DNA from: Paenibacillus sp. Soil766
GTDB taxonomy: Bacteria; Bacillota; Bacilli; Paenibacillales; NBRC-103111
DNA: 64,000 nt
Reading direction: 5' to 3'
Assembly: GCF_001428105.1 (NCBI RefSeq)
Contig: NZ_LMSJ01000034.1
Span: 376,317 to 440,316 of the forward strand
Of this stretch, positions 43,914 through 52,117 are shown piece by piece. A program made the position numbers and the translations under genes. The notes beneath the pieces were generated by a model. The model saw only the letters and a list, made by a program, of their open reading frames with translations, did not search any database and was not told the origin of the DNA. Numbering within the stretch: position 1 is the stretch's first letter; each line of letters begins with the position of its first letter.

Positions 43914-44139
43914 GATAGTCGAAATATTCGACTATCTTGGTGATCGCCGGCTGACACATTGATAGTCGAAATAATCGACTATCAATGTGTCAGCCGGCGC
44001 TTTTGGGGATGAGATAGTCGAAATAATCGACTATCAATGTGTCAGCCGGCGCTTTTGGGGATGAGATAGTCGAAATAATCGACTATCTAGTTGTCTGTCG
44101 GCGCCATTGGTGGTGAGATAGTCGAAATATTCGACTATC
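43914..44139. repeat. Cluster of five GATAGTCGA palindromes
   Basis: Copies at 43914-43936, 43961-43983, 44013-44035, 44065-44087 and 44117-44139: GATAGTCGA, AATAT or AATAA, TCGACTATC. Spacing is 47 then 52, 52, 52 bp. Around the second copy the inverted repeat extends to 25-bp perfect arms (43945-43999, arms starting CGCCGGCTGACACATT) with an AATAA loop. Between copies the same GCCGGCGCTTTTGGGGATGA segment repeats. No T run or coding frame. A single relative is at 14034. Transcripts would form very stable hairpins. Confidence 0.92.
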
Positions 44140-44352
44140 TAGCTTTGTGAAAGACAGATTCGCACTGACGATCTTTGCTTATTTAGGTATGAAAACAACT
44201 TACCTCAACACCGGAAGCCCATATGCGAATGGTTCAATTGTAAATGCTTTGAAAGGATAAGAAGTCTGATTTTTTTGGCAACTAGTTATGGATCTTCGGA
44301 TGCAAGATCAGTGCGTAACTCTTAAACTCAGTAGAAGTCGATGAAAATAGGC
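44140..44352. other. Gap between the palindromes and the argS promoter
   Basis: About 210 bp with no ORF, hairpin or motif that I can support. Confidence 0.5.
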
Positions 44353-44381
44353 TTGACATTCCCTCAGAACCCTTGTAAGAT
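44353..44381 (+). promoter_or_regulatory. Sigma-A promoter of argS
   Basis: Perfect TTGACA (44353-44358), 17-bp spacer, TAAGAT (44376-44381). Start of transcription near 44388, giving a leader of about 285 nt. Confidence 0.85.
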
Positions 44382-44387
44382 ATTGAA

Positions 44388-44600
44388 AAATTCATATCGA
44401 AATATTAATGATTGGGACAGTAATTCTTAACAGACAGTCGCAGCGAGCCGGGTCAGTGGAAGCCGGTACGGATGTTAGGAATGAAACGGACCCAGGAAAT
44501 GGTTTGCCGAAATTGGAGTAGGTAAATCCGGTCTCTCGACCGTTACGAAACAGAGGGGTTAAACCAAAGGTTTAACACTTAGAGTGGTACCGCGGGAATT
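44388..44600 (+). ncRNA. T-box leader of argS
   Basis: The T-box sequence AGAGTGGTACCGCGG (44581-44595) is unmistakable and is preceded by the usual stem III and stem I regions (AGCGAGCCGGG at 44442, GGTAAATCCGG...CCGTTAC). Such leaders bind a specific uncharged tRNA and allow antitermination. A likely specifier triplet is CGG at 44487-44489 (context GAAACGGACC), an Arg codon, which matches the ArgRS gene downstream. The specifier position is inferred without folding. Confidence 0.93.
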
Positions 44601-44602
44601 TT

Positions 44603-44640
44603 CAGCTCTCGTCTCTTTTATAGAGACGGGGGCTTTTTAT
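44603..44640 (+). terminator. T-box terminator
   Basis: GCTCTCGTCTCT pairs with AGAGACGGGGGC around TTTTAT, followed by TTTTTAT. It is the alternative of the antiterminator formed by the T-box bases. Confidence 0.9.
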
Positions 44641-44671
44641 ATTTTCTAGAAAAGGATTGGAGAGATAAGCT

Positions 44672-46384
44672 ATGTTAAATTATAAGCAGTATTTTGCAAA
44701 GAAATTGTCGTCGTTACTCACTGGTTTCGAAGCTCACGACATTATGGCATGGATGGAATACCCCGCGAATCCGGATCAAGGCGATCTATCTTTACCTTGT
44801 TTCCGTTTAAGCAAAACCCTTAAAAAATCTCCGCAAGACATCGCTGAAGAGTTAAAAGCAGTGCTTGAAGATGAGCACATCGACGAACTGGAAGCCGTAT
44901 CCGGTTATCTAAACATTTTTCTCAAGAAGTCTATGTTTGCAGAGTCTCTTATCCGTCATATAAGTCAAGCTGGCGATCACTATGGATCACAGAGTTTGGG
45001 TCTAGGCAAGACGGTGGTGATCGACTATTCCTCTCCGAATATCGCGAAGCCTTTTCATGTTGGCCATTTAAGATCCACGGTGATTGGGAATGCGTTATAT
45101 AACATCCATGCTTTTCTTGGATACAACTGCGTAGGCATTAACCATTTAGGCGATTGGGGGACACAATTCGGGAAGCTGATTGTTGCTTACCACCTCTGGG
45201 GCAGCAAGGAAGCTGTCAACCAAAGAGCTATTGATGAGCTTCTCGATTTGTATGTGAAATTTCATGAGGAAGCTGAGAAAGATCCAACGTTAGAGGATCA
45301 AGCTAGATCTTGGTTTACGAGAATGGAGCAAGGTGATCAAGAAGCCCTGGCATTGTGGCAGTGGTTTGTTGAGATCAGCCTCACAGAATTTCAAAAGATT
45401 TATAAGCTATTAGGCGTCCAATTCGACTTATATCAAGGGGAAAGCTTCTACAATGACAAGATGGAGCCCGTCATTCAGGAGTTGAAGGAGAAGCAGCTTT
45501 TGGAAGAGGATGAGGGTGCTTCATTAGTTAGGTTAGATGCGTTTGGCATGGCACCGGCATTAATGCTAAAGAAAGACGGCAGCTCCTTGTATCATACGCG
45601 TGACCTATCGGCAGCTGTGTATAGAGCGGATAAGTACGAATTTGAGAAATTGCTCTATGTCACGGATTATGCTCAAAATCTTCATTTCCAGCAGTTATTT
45701 AAGGTTGTTGAATTAATGGGCTATGCGTGGTCATCCAAGCTAGAACATGTCGCATTTGGCCGCGTAAGCATTGAAGGGGGGAGCTTATCAACACGCAAAG
45801 GCAATGTGATTAGACTGGAAAGTGTGCTTGAGCAATCCATTCAGAAAATAAGGGATGTCATCGAAGCAAGAAACCCAGGTTTAGCGAATAAAGCTCAGGT
45901 TGCTGAGCAGGTTGGAATTGGCGCAGTGATATTTAACGATTTGAGTGCAAATCGTATTAAGGATATTGACTTTTCGTGGGAGGAAGCTCTTAATTTCGAA
46001 GGCGAAACGGGGCCCTACGTGCAGTACACCTATGCAAGAGCCTGCAGTGTGTTGAAGAAAGCGCAGCTGCCTGATGGAGATGTTGTTCAAATACCGGAGG
46101 TGGACGGAGCTCGTTTGCAAGACAAAGAGGCCATGGCGGTTGTGAAAATGCTCTATTTATTTACGGAAAGAGTAGAGCAGGCCATGGTAAAGCTGGAACC
46201 TTCGATCGTATCGCGATATCTCATTGATCTCGCCCAAGCGTTTAATCGCTTTTACCATACATGCTATATTTTAGTGGAGGAAACACAGGTGCGTGAAACA
46301 AGACTAGCTCTGGTCCAATGCGTTCGAATTACGTTGCGTAATGGCTTGAAGCTAATCGGGTTACAAGCGCCTCACGAAATTTAA
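44672..46384 (+). CDS. argS: Arginyl-tRNA synthetase
   Basis: 570 residues. Additional N-terminal domain (1-110), then the class I signature SPNIAKPFHVGHLRST (HIGH equivalent HVGH), HLGDWGTQFGKL, and SLSTRKGNV at the KMSKS position. The C-terminal DALR anticodon-binding domain carries YTYARACSVLKK and ends NRFYHTCYILVEE...NGLKLIGLQAPHEI. It charges tRNA-Arg in the cytoplasm. The T-box upstream ties its expression to the charging state of tRNA-Arg. It appears intact and monocistronic. Confidence 0.96.
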   Translation: MLNYKQYFAKKLSSLLTGFEAHDIMAWMEYPANPDQGDLSLPCFRLSKTLKKSPQDIAEELKAVLEDEHIDELEAVSGYLNIFLKKSMFAESLIRHISQAGDHYGSQSLGLGKTVVIDYSSPNIAKPFHVGHLRSTVIGNALYNIHAFLGYNCVGINHLGDWGTQFGKLIVAYHLWGSKEAVNQRAIDELLDLYVKFHEEAEKDPTLEDQARSWFTRMEQGDQEALALWQWFVEISLTEFQKIYKLLGVQFDLYQGESFYNDKMEPVIQELKEKQLLEEDEGASLVRLDAFGMAPALMLKKDGSSLYHTRDLSAAVYRADKYEFEKLLYVTDYAQNLHFQQLFKVVELMGYAWSSKLEHVAFGRVSIEGGSLSTRKGNVIRLESVLEQSIQKIRDVIEARNPGLANKAQVAEQVGIGAVIFNDLSANRIKDIDFSWEEALNFEGETGPYVQYTYARACSVLKKAQLPDGDVVQIPEVDGARLQDKEAMAVVKMLYLFTERVEQAMVKLEPSIVSRYLIDLAQAFNRFYHTCYILVEETQVRETRLALVQCVRITLRNGLKLIGLQAPHEI

Positions 46385-46520
46385 TGACATTAATCATTGA
46401 TGAAATAAATTAATGGCAGTTCCATGAAATGAATTGGTAATAATCCTCATTCATGAGAGATTTTCTTAGGGGAATACTACTGGGCTATACAAGGTTTAAC
46501 CCTTAAGGAGCTGGTTTGTC

Positions 46521-47720
46521 GTGTTAAAGCGAGCTGCTGCAATTGTTTCAACATTTTTATTGGCAAGCGGATGCTTAGGAAGTACGGCTACACCTAAAGA
46601 TACAAGCTTGGATGCGAAACGTGCTACACCCCTTGTTCAGATGACTCCTCCCCCCATACAGCCATTTCATTCAACATCAAAGAAACAAGTAGAATCAGAA
46701 ACCAAAGTCTCACAGGTTACGCTTGCTGCGATCGGAGATATCCTCATCCATGATAAAGTTTATATAGACGCTAAGCAGAAGGATGGGACGTATAATTTTA
46801 ATCGTATTTTTGAAGGGGTGACGAACATTTTACAAGCTCCAGATATCCTTGTTGCCAATCAAGAAACGATGATTGGTGGCAAGGAACTAAGGCTTTCCAG
46901 TTACCCTGCATTTAACAGCCCTCATGAAATTGGAGATGCTTTGAAATTAGCCGGAGTGGACGTCGTTACGATTGCCAATAATCATGCGCTTGACCGAGGT
47001 GAGAAGGTGATTCAAAGTGCGCTCACCTACTGGGATACCCTTGGCATTCCTTACACGGGTGCATTTAAATCACAAGATGACCGCAACCATATTAGGACGG
47101 TCACACGAAATGAGATTACGTTTTCTTTCTTAAGTTACACCTATGGGACGAATGGAATATCAACACCTAAGGGGAAACCGTTCTTAGTAAATCGGATCGA
47201 TGATTCGCAAATTCGTACAGATGTGGAACATGCCAAACAAATGTCGGATGTTATTGTGGTTGCAGTCCACTGGGGGAACGAATATCAACGATTTCCAGAT
47301 GTCGATCAAACTAGTCTTGCCCAAAAGCTAGCTAACATGGGAGTTCATATCATCATTGGCAACCATCCACATGTCTTACAACCGCCTGCTTGGGTGGAAG
47401 GGAAGCAAGGACATCGAACGTTTGTTGTGTATTCTCTTGGCAACTTTCTGTCCGCGCAAATCAATTTGTATAAGCAAGTAGGTGGCATGGCAACGATTGA
47501 CGTGTTGAAAACCACAATGAAGAATAGCCAGAAGATTGAGCTGATGAAGCCCAGCTTCCTTCCAACCTATACATATAGTCAGCGTGGACGTAACTTCCAA
47601 ATTATTTCAATGGATAGGTTAAATAATGATCAACTTATTCATGCTAAAACTCACTATGAAATGATAAAAAAACATATGAGAACGAATATGCCCGAACTTC
47701 TCATTAAGTCATCTACATGA
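46521..47720 (+). CDS. CapA/PgsA-family lipoprotein (metallophosphoesterase-like)
   Basis: 399 residues from GTG 46521 behind AAGGAG. Lipoprotein signal ending ASGC (Cys18), a Thr/Pro-rich linker, then the CapA domain: AAIGDILIHDK, VANQETMIGG, VTIANNHALDRG, VAVHWGNEYQRFP, IIGNHPHVLQP and VYSLGNFLSAQ. Family members take part in poly-gamma-glutamate capsule synthesis or are extracellular metal-dependent phosphoesterases. No pgsB or pgsC is nearby, so capsule synthesis is not supported by context. Located on the outer membrane face. Confidence 0.87.
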   Translation: MLKRAAAIVSTFLLASGCLGSTATPKDTSLDAKRATPLVQMTPPPIQPFHSTSKKQVESETKVSQVTLAAIGDILIHDKVYIDAKQKDGTYNFNRIFEGVTNILQAPDILVANQETMIGGKELRLSSYPAFNSPHEIGDALKLAGVDVVTIANNHALDRGEKVIQSALTYWDTLGIPYTGAFKSQDDRNHIRTVTRNEITFSFLSYTYGTNGISTPKGKPFLVNRIDDSQIRTDVEHAKQMSDVIVVAVHWGNEYQRFPDVDQTSLAQKLANMGVHIIIGNHPHVLQPPAWVEGKQGHRTFVVYSLGNFLSAQINLYKQVGGMATIDVLKTTMKNSQKIELMKPSFLPTYTYSQRGRNFQIISMDRLNNDQLIHAKTHYEMIKKHMRTNMPELLIKSST

Positions 47721-47727
47721 AAAATTA

Positions 47728-47764
47728 AAACCACCGCTCTATTAAAGAGGGCGGTGGTTTGCTT
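47728..47764. terminator. Bidirectional terminator
   Basis: AAACCACCGC pairs with GCGGTGGTTT; T-rich on the right and A-rich on the left. It serves the CapA-like gene and the leftward small gene at 47773. Confidence 0.9.
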
Positions 47765-47772
47765 TTTGTCGA

Positions 47773-48090
47773 TTACGATGAGGATTCATCCAAAGTAGTA
47801 GTCGCTTTTGCGAGATTCAGCTTCAAAGCAGCATTCTTTGCTGCTAATTCTTTGGCGATATCTTTTTGTAAACGATCACTAGTCTTAATCTCTTCGTTTA
47901 GTTTATTCACGCGTGACATTTTACTGCTCAAGTCACTGTGCGACTGGCTTAATTTCATATCTCGCCCAATCTGATTAATTTTGGCTTGCGCTTTTTCTTT
48001 CTTTTTTTTCTCGATAACCTGTTTGCTCTCAAGGTCCGCAATGTCTTTCTTTAACTGTGTAACAATTGGTTTCGTGAAGCTAATGGCCAT
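47773..48090 (-). CDS. Small coiled-coil protein
   Basis: 105 residues from the ATG at 48088-48090, preceded by GGTGTAGGA. Almost entirely Lys/Glu/Ala/Gln-rich helix with heptads (TQLKKDIADLESKQVIEKKKKEKAQAKINQIGRDM and following in part). No membrane segment. Such proteins are common in spore formers and uncharacterised; the sequence supports only self-assembly by coiled coil. Confidence 0.65.
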   Translation of the reverse strand: MAISFTKPIVTQLKKDIADLESKQVIEKKKKEKAQAKINQIGRDMKLSQSHSDLSSKMSRVNKLNEEIKTSDRLQKDIAKELAAKNAALKLNLAKATTTLDESSS

Positions 48091-48180
48091 TCCTACACCC
48101 CGTATCCATTTCATGTAGCTGAGACACTATTCTACTATAAATGGCTGCGTTATGCGAGAATTCCCCTATGATTCTGCTCG

Positions 48181-48354
48181 TTATTTCCATCCTTTTGCGG
48201 TTATGGTTTGCTTTTTGCGGCTAAAGAGCTTTTGGAATAAGCTTACTTGCTTTTTACGTCTGAGAGTGAGTCGAACACCTTCGATAAGCAGCAAAGACCT
48301 TAATGAATCGCGGCGGTTAAGCGTGTGTAATCTTTTAATAAACTGCTCGTCCAT
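48181..48354 (-). CDS. Small basic protein
   Basis: 57 residues from the ATG at 48352-48354, 9 nt after a GGGAGG site, which is the main evidence that it is real. The protein is rich in Arg, Lys and Leu (RLHTLNRRDSLRSLLLIEGV, LRRKKQ) with net positive charge. No family recognised. Confidence 0.5.
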   Translation of the reverse strand: MDEQFIKRLHTLNRRDSLRSLLLIEGVRLTLRRKKQVSLFQKLFSRKKQTITAKGWK

Positions 48355-48605
48355 GTCGATCATCCTCCCAATGTGTGAACAATAGTTAAGAACCTCATCA
48401 ACGCTAACTTTATTATAAATTCAATAGGCGAAAATATTTGTCAATCCGTAGGTGAGAATTAGGCTACTTTTGTCGAAAATGCATGTGAGTTTATGAAAAT
48501 GGAAGTTGTCTTCTTCGTATGGGCTCAGGGTTTATTTGAAATGTTAGAATATTTTAATAAAAAGGTTTACTTTCGCCTACATTCAGCATATATTTAGATC
48601 ACGGT
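48355..48605. other. Gap upstream of the oxidase operon
   Basis: About 250 AT-rich bases. TTTCGCC-type elements recur (reverse-strand copy near 48429, forward copies near 48572 and 48645), possibly part of the same regulatory region as the boxes at 48606-48674. No gene seen. Confidence 0.4.
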
Positions 48606-48674
48606 GTTTCCTTGGGTAAACTTTTTGTCCCACTGGAAACTTTATTTTCGCCCGAAATGTTTCCCTAGGTAAAA
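48606..48674 (+). promoter_or_regulatory. Paired boxes upstream of the oxidase-ZIP-tatA operon
   Basis: GTTTCCTTGGGTAAAC (48606-48621) and GTTTCCCTAGGTAAAA (48659-48674) share 13 of 16 bases and start 53 bp apart, about five helix turns. Between them is an inverted half (GGAAAC). Such spacing suits a dimeric regulator binding the same face, perhaps a metal sensor given the operon content. No known consensus is claimed. Confidence 0.4.
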
Positions 48675-48714
48675 AATATTGTAAACAAGCAATTTATAAT
48701 AGGAGGTCATAGCA

Positions 48715-49764
48715 ATGTTTCAGAAATCAGATAAAAAGCTATCGAGACGAAATCTTTTGAAGCTAGGAACGACAGGAGCGTTTGCTGTGTTAGGGAGTGC
48801 ATTGTTAAATCCTTCCTCGTTATTCGGTAGACCACCGATCGCAAAAGCACAAGATAAACATGATATTCACCATGCCATGAAAGAGCAATTGCATGAAGGT
48901 ATGAAGCATGGCTATGTCCCGAGCAATGAAGTAACGGAAGGGTTTAAAGCTGCGCAACATGCATTGACTGCATTTGATTATGGGAAAGTGAGCAAGCTTC
49001 CTGATGGTAGAACGCTTAGGGAATATGAGATCGCGGCCTATGAGGCCAATGTAGAGATTGCCAAGGGCATCAAATTTCCTGGATGGACGTTCAATGGGAC
49101 AATACCTGGTCCAACAATCCGATGCACAGAAGGGGATGTCCTTCGTGTGAAATTTACCAATGGAACCCTTCATCCACATTCGATTCACTTTCATGGGATG
49201 CACCCGACGAATATGGATGGACTTGAATCTGTGCTTTCTGGAGATTCATTTACTTATGAATTTGAAGCGAAACCCGCTGGAATGCACGTCTATCACTGCC
49301 ACGTGGCTCCCTTGGCAAGGCATATTCATAAAGGTCTCTATGGCAATTTCATCATTGACCCGAAGAAGCCAAGAGCTGCTGCCAAGGAATTCAATATGCT
49401 GATGAATGGTTACGATCTGGATCTCGACGGGGAGAATGAAATTTACACAGTGAATGGTTATGCTTTTGCCTATCAGCAGGAACCGATTAAAGTGAAGGTA
49501 GGGGAGCTTGTACGTATTTATTTAAGCAATCTGACTGAATTTGATTTAATTAATTCGTTTCATCTGCATGCGAACTTTTTCAACTATTACGCAACGGGGG
49601 CAGATCCTGAAGCTCGGCCAGCGTATACCGATACCATCATGCAATGCCAAGGTGAACGTGGGATTCTGGAAATTGTGTTTCCACTACCCGGGCGATACAT
49701 GTTTCATGCGCATCAAAGCGAATTTGCTGAACTAGGTTGGATGGGATTCTTCATTGCTGAATAA
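48715..49764 (+). CDS. Tat-exported two-domain multicopper oxidase
   Basis: 349 residues. The N-terminus carries a twin-arginine signal (SRRNLLK at 10-16, then a hydrophobic stretch), so the folded enzyme is exported by Tat. Two cupredoxin domains follow. Copper ligand motifs: HSIHFHGMH, HVYHCHVAPLARHIHKG (type 1 and trinuclear ligands), FHLHANFF and FHAHQSEFAELGWMG. The layout resembles nitrite-reductase-like or small two-domain oxidases rather than CotA. AGGAGG precedes the ATG. It heads an operon with a ZIP permease and TatA. Likely a metal (Fe, Mn or Cu) oxidase at the cell surface, inferred from the neighbours. Confidence 0.87.
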   Translation: MFQKSDKKLSRRNLLKLGTTGAFAVLGSALLNPSSLFGRPPIAKAQDKHDIHHAMKEQLHEGMKHGYVPSNEVTEGFKAAQHALTAFDYGKVSKLPDGRTLREYEIAAYEANVEIAKGIKFPGWTFNGTIPGPTIRCTEGDVLRVKFTNGTLHPHSIHFHGMHPTNMDGLESVLSGDSFTYEFEAKPAGMHVYHCHVAPLARHIHKGLYGNFIIDPKKPRAAAKEFNMLMNGYDLDLDGENEIYTVNGYAFAYQQEPIKVKVGELVRIYLSNLTEFDLINSFHLHANFFNYYATGADPEARPAYTDTIMQCQGERGILEIVFPLPGRYMFHAHQSEFAELGWMGFFIAE

Positions 49765-49784
49765 GAAAGGAGGCGACGCACGAT

Positions 49785-50993
49785 ATGAGTATCAACGATC
49801 AAACCACTAAGCCATCATCTTCCTCTAAAATAAAAGTTATTCTTTGGGGCCTTCTGCCCTTGATTCTGCTAGTAGCCATTATTACTACAGTTGCAAAAGT
49901 AGGTACCGGGATTGAGAACGAACCGGCTGCTCCGATCGAAGTCTTGAATGTTGAGAAAATCACATTAAATGATGAAGGTATTCAAGTGAGAGTATTGAAC
50001 TCGGGGCCAGAAGAAATAACCATCGCTCAAGTAGTCGTTGATGGCGCATTCTGGAATGCATCATTCTCACCTAGTGATACGTTAAAAAGATTCGAACAAG
50101 GCATGATCCATATCCCATACCCGTGGGTACAAGGTGATCCGCATGAAGTGAAGCTCATCACGTCGAATGGTTTGATTTTCTTGGGTGAAGTGGCAGCCGC
50201 TGCCGCTACGCCAGTAGCGAATGGAAAACTTTTCTGGCAATACGCATTAATTGGCTTCTATGTAGGTGTAATTCCGGTAGGGCTCGGCCTATTATGGTAT
50301 CCATTTCTTCGTAGATTCTCGGTTAGAGGCATGCACGCGATTCTTGCGTTGACGGTTGGTCTGTTATTCTTCCTAGTCATAGATACCTTTGGTGAGGGCT
50401 TCGAGATGGCTGCAGAAGCGCCAGGCGTTTTCCAGGGCTCAGGGTTAGTGTGGTTCGGCGCCTTACTGAGCTGTTTATTCCTAATTGCTGTCGACCAATC
50501 GAATGAGCGCAAATTAAACAGTGAGTCTTATGCTGGCAAACGCGTAGCCAACAAAATCGCAACAGGCATCGGACTTCATAATTTTGGAGAAGGTCTTGCA
50601 ATTGGTTCTGCTTTTGCAGTTGGGGAGGCTGCATTAGGGACTTTCCTCATCATTGGTTTCACCCTGCATAACATTACAGAGGGCGTTGGTATTGCAGCTC
50701 CACTGCTGAAAGATCGGCCATCATGGAAAACATTTGTCAACTTAGCCTTAATTGCCGGTGGACCTGCTATAATAGGTACATGGGCGGGTGGCTTCATATT
50801 TAACGATACATTAGCAGCGCTCTTCTTCGGTATCGGTGCAGGTGCGATTCTGCAGGTCATTTATGTTATTTCAAAAATGATTCTTAAAGAATCTGAGAAA
50901 AAAGGTCTATCTCCGGTATCTTGGTTAAACTTCAGTGGACTTACAGCAGGCATATTAATCATGTACGTAACTGCGTTAATGGTGAAATTTTAA
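49785..50993 (+). CDS. ZIP-family metal permease with extracytoplasmic domain
   Basis: 402 residues. First helix about 16-36, followed by an extracytoplasmic beta-rich domain of about 110 residues (IEVLNVEKITLNDEGIQVRVLNSGPEEITIAQV in part), then seven or so helices. The ZIP signature is clear: GLHNFGEGLAIGSAFAVGEAALGTFLIIGFTLHNITEGVGIAAPL, with His, Glu and Asn metal-path residues. The N-terminal domain is not part of ordinary ZIP proteins. It could dock the oxidase encoded 20 bp upstream, by analogy to oxidase-permease pairs. Metal unknown: zinc, iron or manganese. Confidence 0.85.
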   Translation: MSINDQTTKPSSSSKIKVILWGLLPLILLVAIITTVAKVGTGIENEPAAPIEVLNVEKITLNDEGIQVRVLNSGPEEITIAQVVVDGAFWNASFSPSDTLKRFEQGMIHIPYPWVQGDPHEVKLITSNGLIFLGEVAAAAATPVANGKLFWQYALIGFYVGVIPVGLGLLWYPFLRRFSVRGMHAILALTVGLLFFLVIDTFGEGFEMAAEAPGVFQGSGLVWFGALLSCLFLIAVDQSNERKLNSESYAGKRVANKIATGIGLHNFGEGLAIGSAFAVGEAALGTFLIIGFTLHNITEGVGIAAPLLKDRPSWKTFVNLALIAGGPAIIGTWAGGFIFNDTLAALFFGIGAGAILQVIYVISKMILKESEKKGLSPVSWLNFSGLTAGILIMYVTALMVKF

Positions 50994-51026
50994 AGTTTCT
51001 CAATGATAAGAAGGGTGGTGACTCAC

Positions 51027-51212
51027 ATGCTATCAGGTATTGGCATACCAGGTCTTATTGTAATCGTAGGTGTTGCGTTACTGTTATTCGGTCCAACGAA
51101 GCTTCCGCAGCTAGGTCGTGCCTTCGGAACGACAATCAAGGAGTTTAGACAAGGAACCAAGGGTTTGTTAGAAGAGGAAGAGACGAAAGATAAGCAGAAG
51201 GATACTCATTGA
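51027..51212 (+). CDS. Twin-arginine translocase subunit TatA/TatE
   Basis: 61 residues from ATG 51027, behind AAGGGTGG. One membrane helix (GIGIPGLIVIVGVALLLFGP), the conserved FGPTKLPQLGRAFG hinge and amphipathic helix, then an acidic and lysine-rich tail. TatA multimers form the Tat export route. It is third in the operon whose first gene encodes a Tat substrate, suggesting a dedicated subunit; tatC must be elsewhere. An upstream in-frame ATG at 51003 is less well supported. Confidence 0.93.
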   Translation: MLSGIGIPGLIVIVGVALLLFGPTKLPQLGRAFGTTIKEFRQGTKGLLEEEETKDKQKDTH

Positions 51213-51232
51213 TTAGGCTGAGATAACATAAG

Positions 51233-51276
51233 GCTGTCCAGAGGTAGCGTGAGCTGCATCGCTGGACGGCTTTTTG
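51233..51276 (+). terminator. Terminator of the oxidase operon
   Basis: GCTGTCCAG pairs with CTGGACGGC around a long loop, followed by TTTTTG, 20 bp after tatA. Confidence 0.85.
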
Positions 51277-51334
51277 TTATTTGAAGAAATTTGCGAATTA
51301 AGAATGAAAAATGATTAAGGGATGGAGTGAAGAA

Positions 51335-51973
51335 ATGAAGTCACTTGAACAATTTTGGAATGAATCGTATCAAAGGCCCGACCTCAAACCTACATTCGAT
51401 AACTGGTTGGATAAATATTGGCAAGTTCACCTGTCGACTACTAGCAACGCAGATCTTATCGTTGATCTTGGATGTGGTGTCGGTAATAACGCCAAGTACC
51501 TTGTAGAACATGGACGATTGCCAATCGCTTGTGATATCTCCGAAGTGGCAATCCGTAAATTGAAGTCATTCCTACCGGATGTTCAAACACTTTGTTTGGA
51601 TATGACGGAGGGGCTTCCTTTTCCTAACCATTCTGTACAAGTCTTGATCGCTGATCTCAGTATTCATTATTTCGATGAAGCGACTACCCGTGTAGTCATC
51701 CAAGATCTCCTTCATGTGCTGAAAGAAGATGGTATTTTACTTTGCAGGTTGAATTCAATCAATGAAATTGAGAATAAAGGTAATGTCACGCAAACGTCAG
51801 AGAAATATCTTCTGGAATCGGAAGGGATTTACCGAAGGTTTTTTGATCGAGAGGAGATCGAACGATTATTCGATAAAGAAAAGTGGACTTACCTACATAT
51901 AGAGGAGTATGAAATGGATCGATATACGAATAAGAAGATGTTGTGGGAAATTGCATTGAAACCACGCGGCTAA
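51335..51973 (+). CDS. SAM-dependent methyltransferase
   Basis: 212 residues from ATG 51335, with GGAGTG upstream. Class I fold: motif I LIVDLGCGVGNNAKYL, acidic ACDISE after the second strand, LCLDMTEGLPFPNHSVQVLIADLSIHYF, and the post-motif LLHVLKEDGILLCRLNS. The opening SLEQFWNESYQRPDLKP resembles TehB/thiopurine-type methyltransferases. Substrate unknown. It is alone between a terminator and an unrelated oxidoreductase gene. Confidence 0.87.
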   Translation: MKSLEQFWNESYQRPDLKPTFDNWLDKYWQVHLSTTSNADLIVDLGCGVGNNAKYLVEHGRLPIACDISEVAIRKLKSFLPDVQTLCLDMTEGLPFPNHSVQVLIADLSIHYFDEATTRVVIQDLLHVLKEDGILLCRLNSINEIENKGNVTQTSEKYLLESEGIYRRFFDREEIERLFDKEKWTYLHIEEYEMDRYTNKKMLWEIALKPRG

Positions 51974-52117
51974 GTGGAAAAGTCATGATAAAGCAATAAG
52001 TAGTCAATTTCCGCATGCACATGCTTAAAGGATTTGGTGTGGGATGGGCGAACCTCTACTATATACACTTGTAACATCGAGTTGAACCATTATTTCGAAG
52101 CAGAAAAGGAGATTCCA

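Noticed and set aside
43914..44139. Tandem transcription terminators
   Set aside because: The palindromes lack T runs on both strands and are evenly spaced, unlike terminators.
48695..48700. TATAAT as -10 of the oxidase operon
   Set aside because: It overlaps the ribosome site 15 bp before the start codon, leaving no room for a leader.
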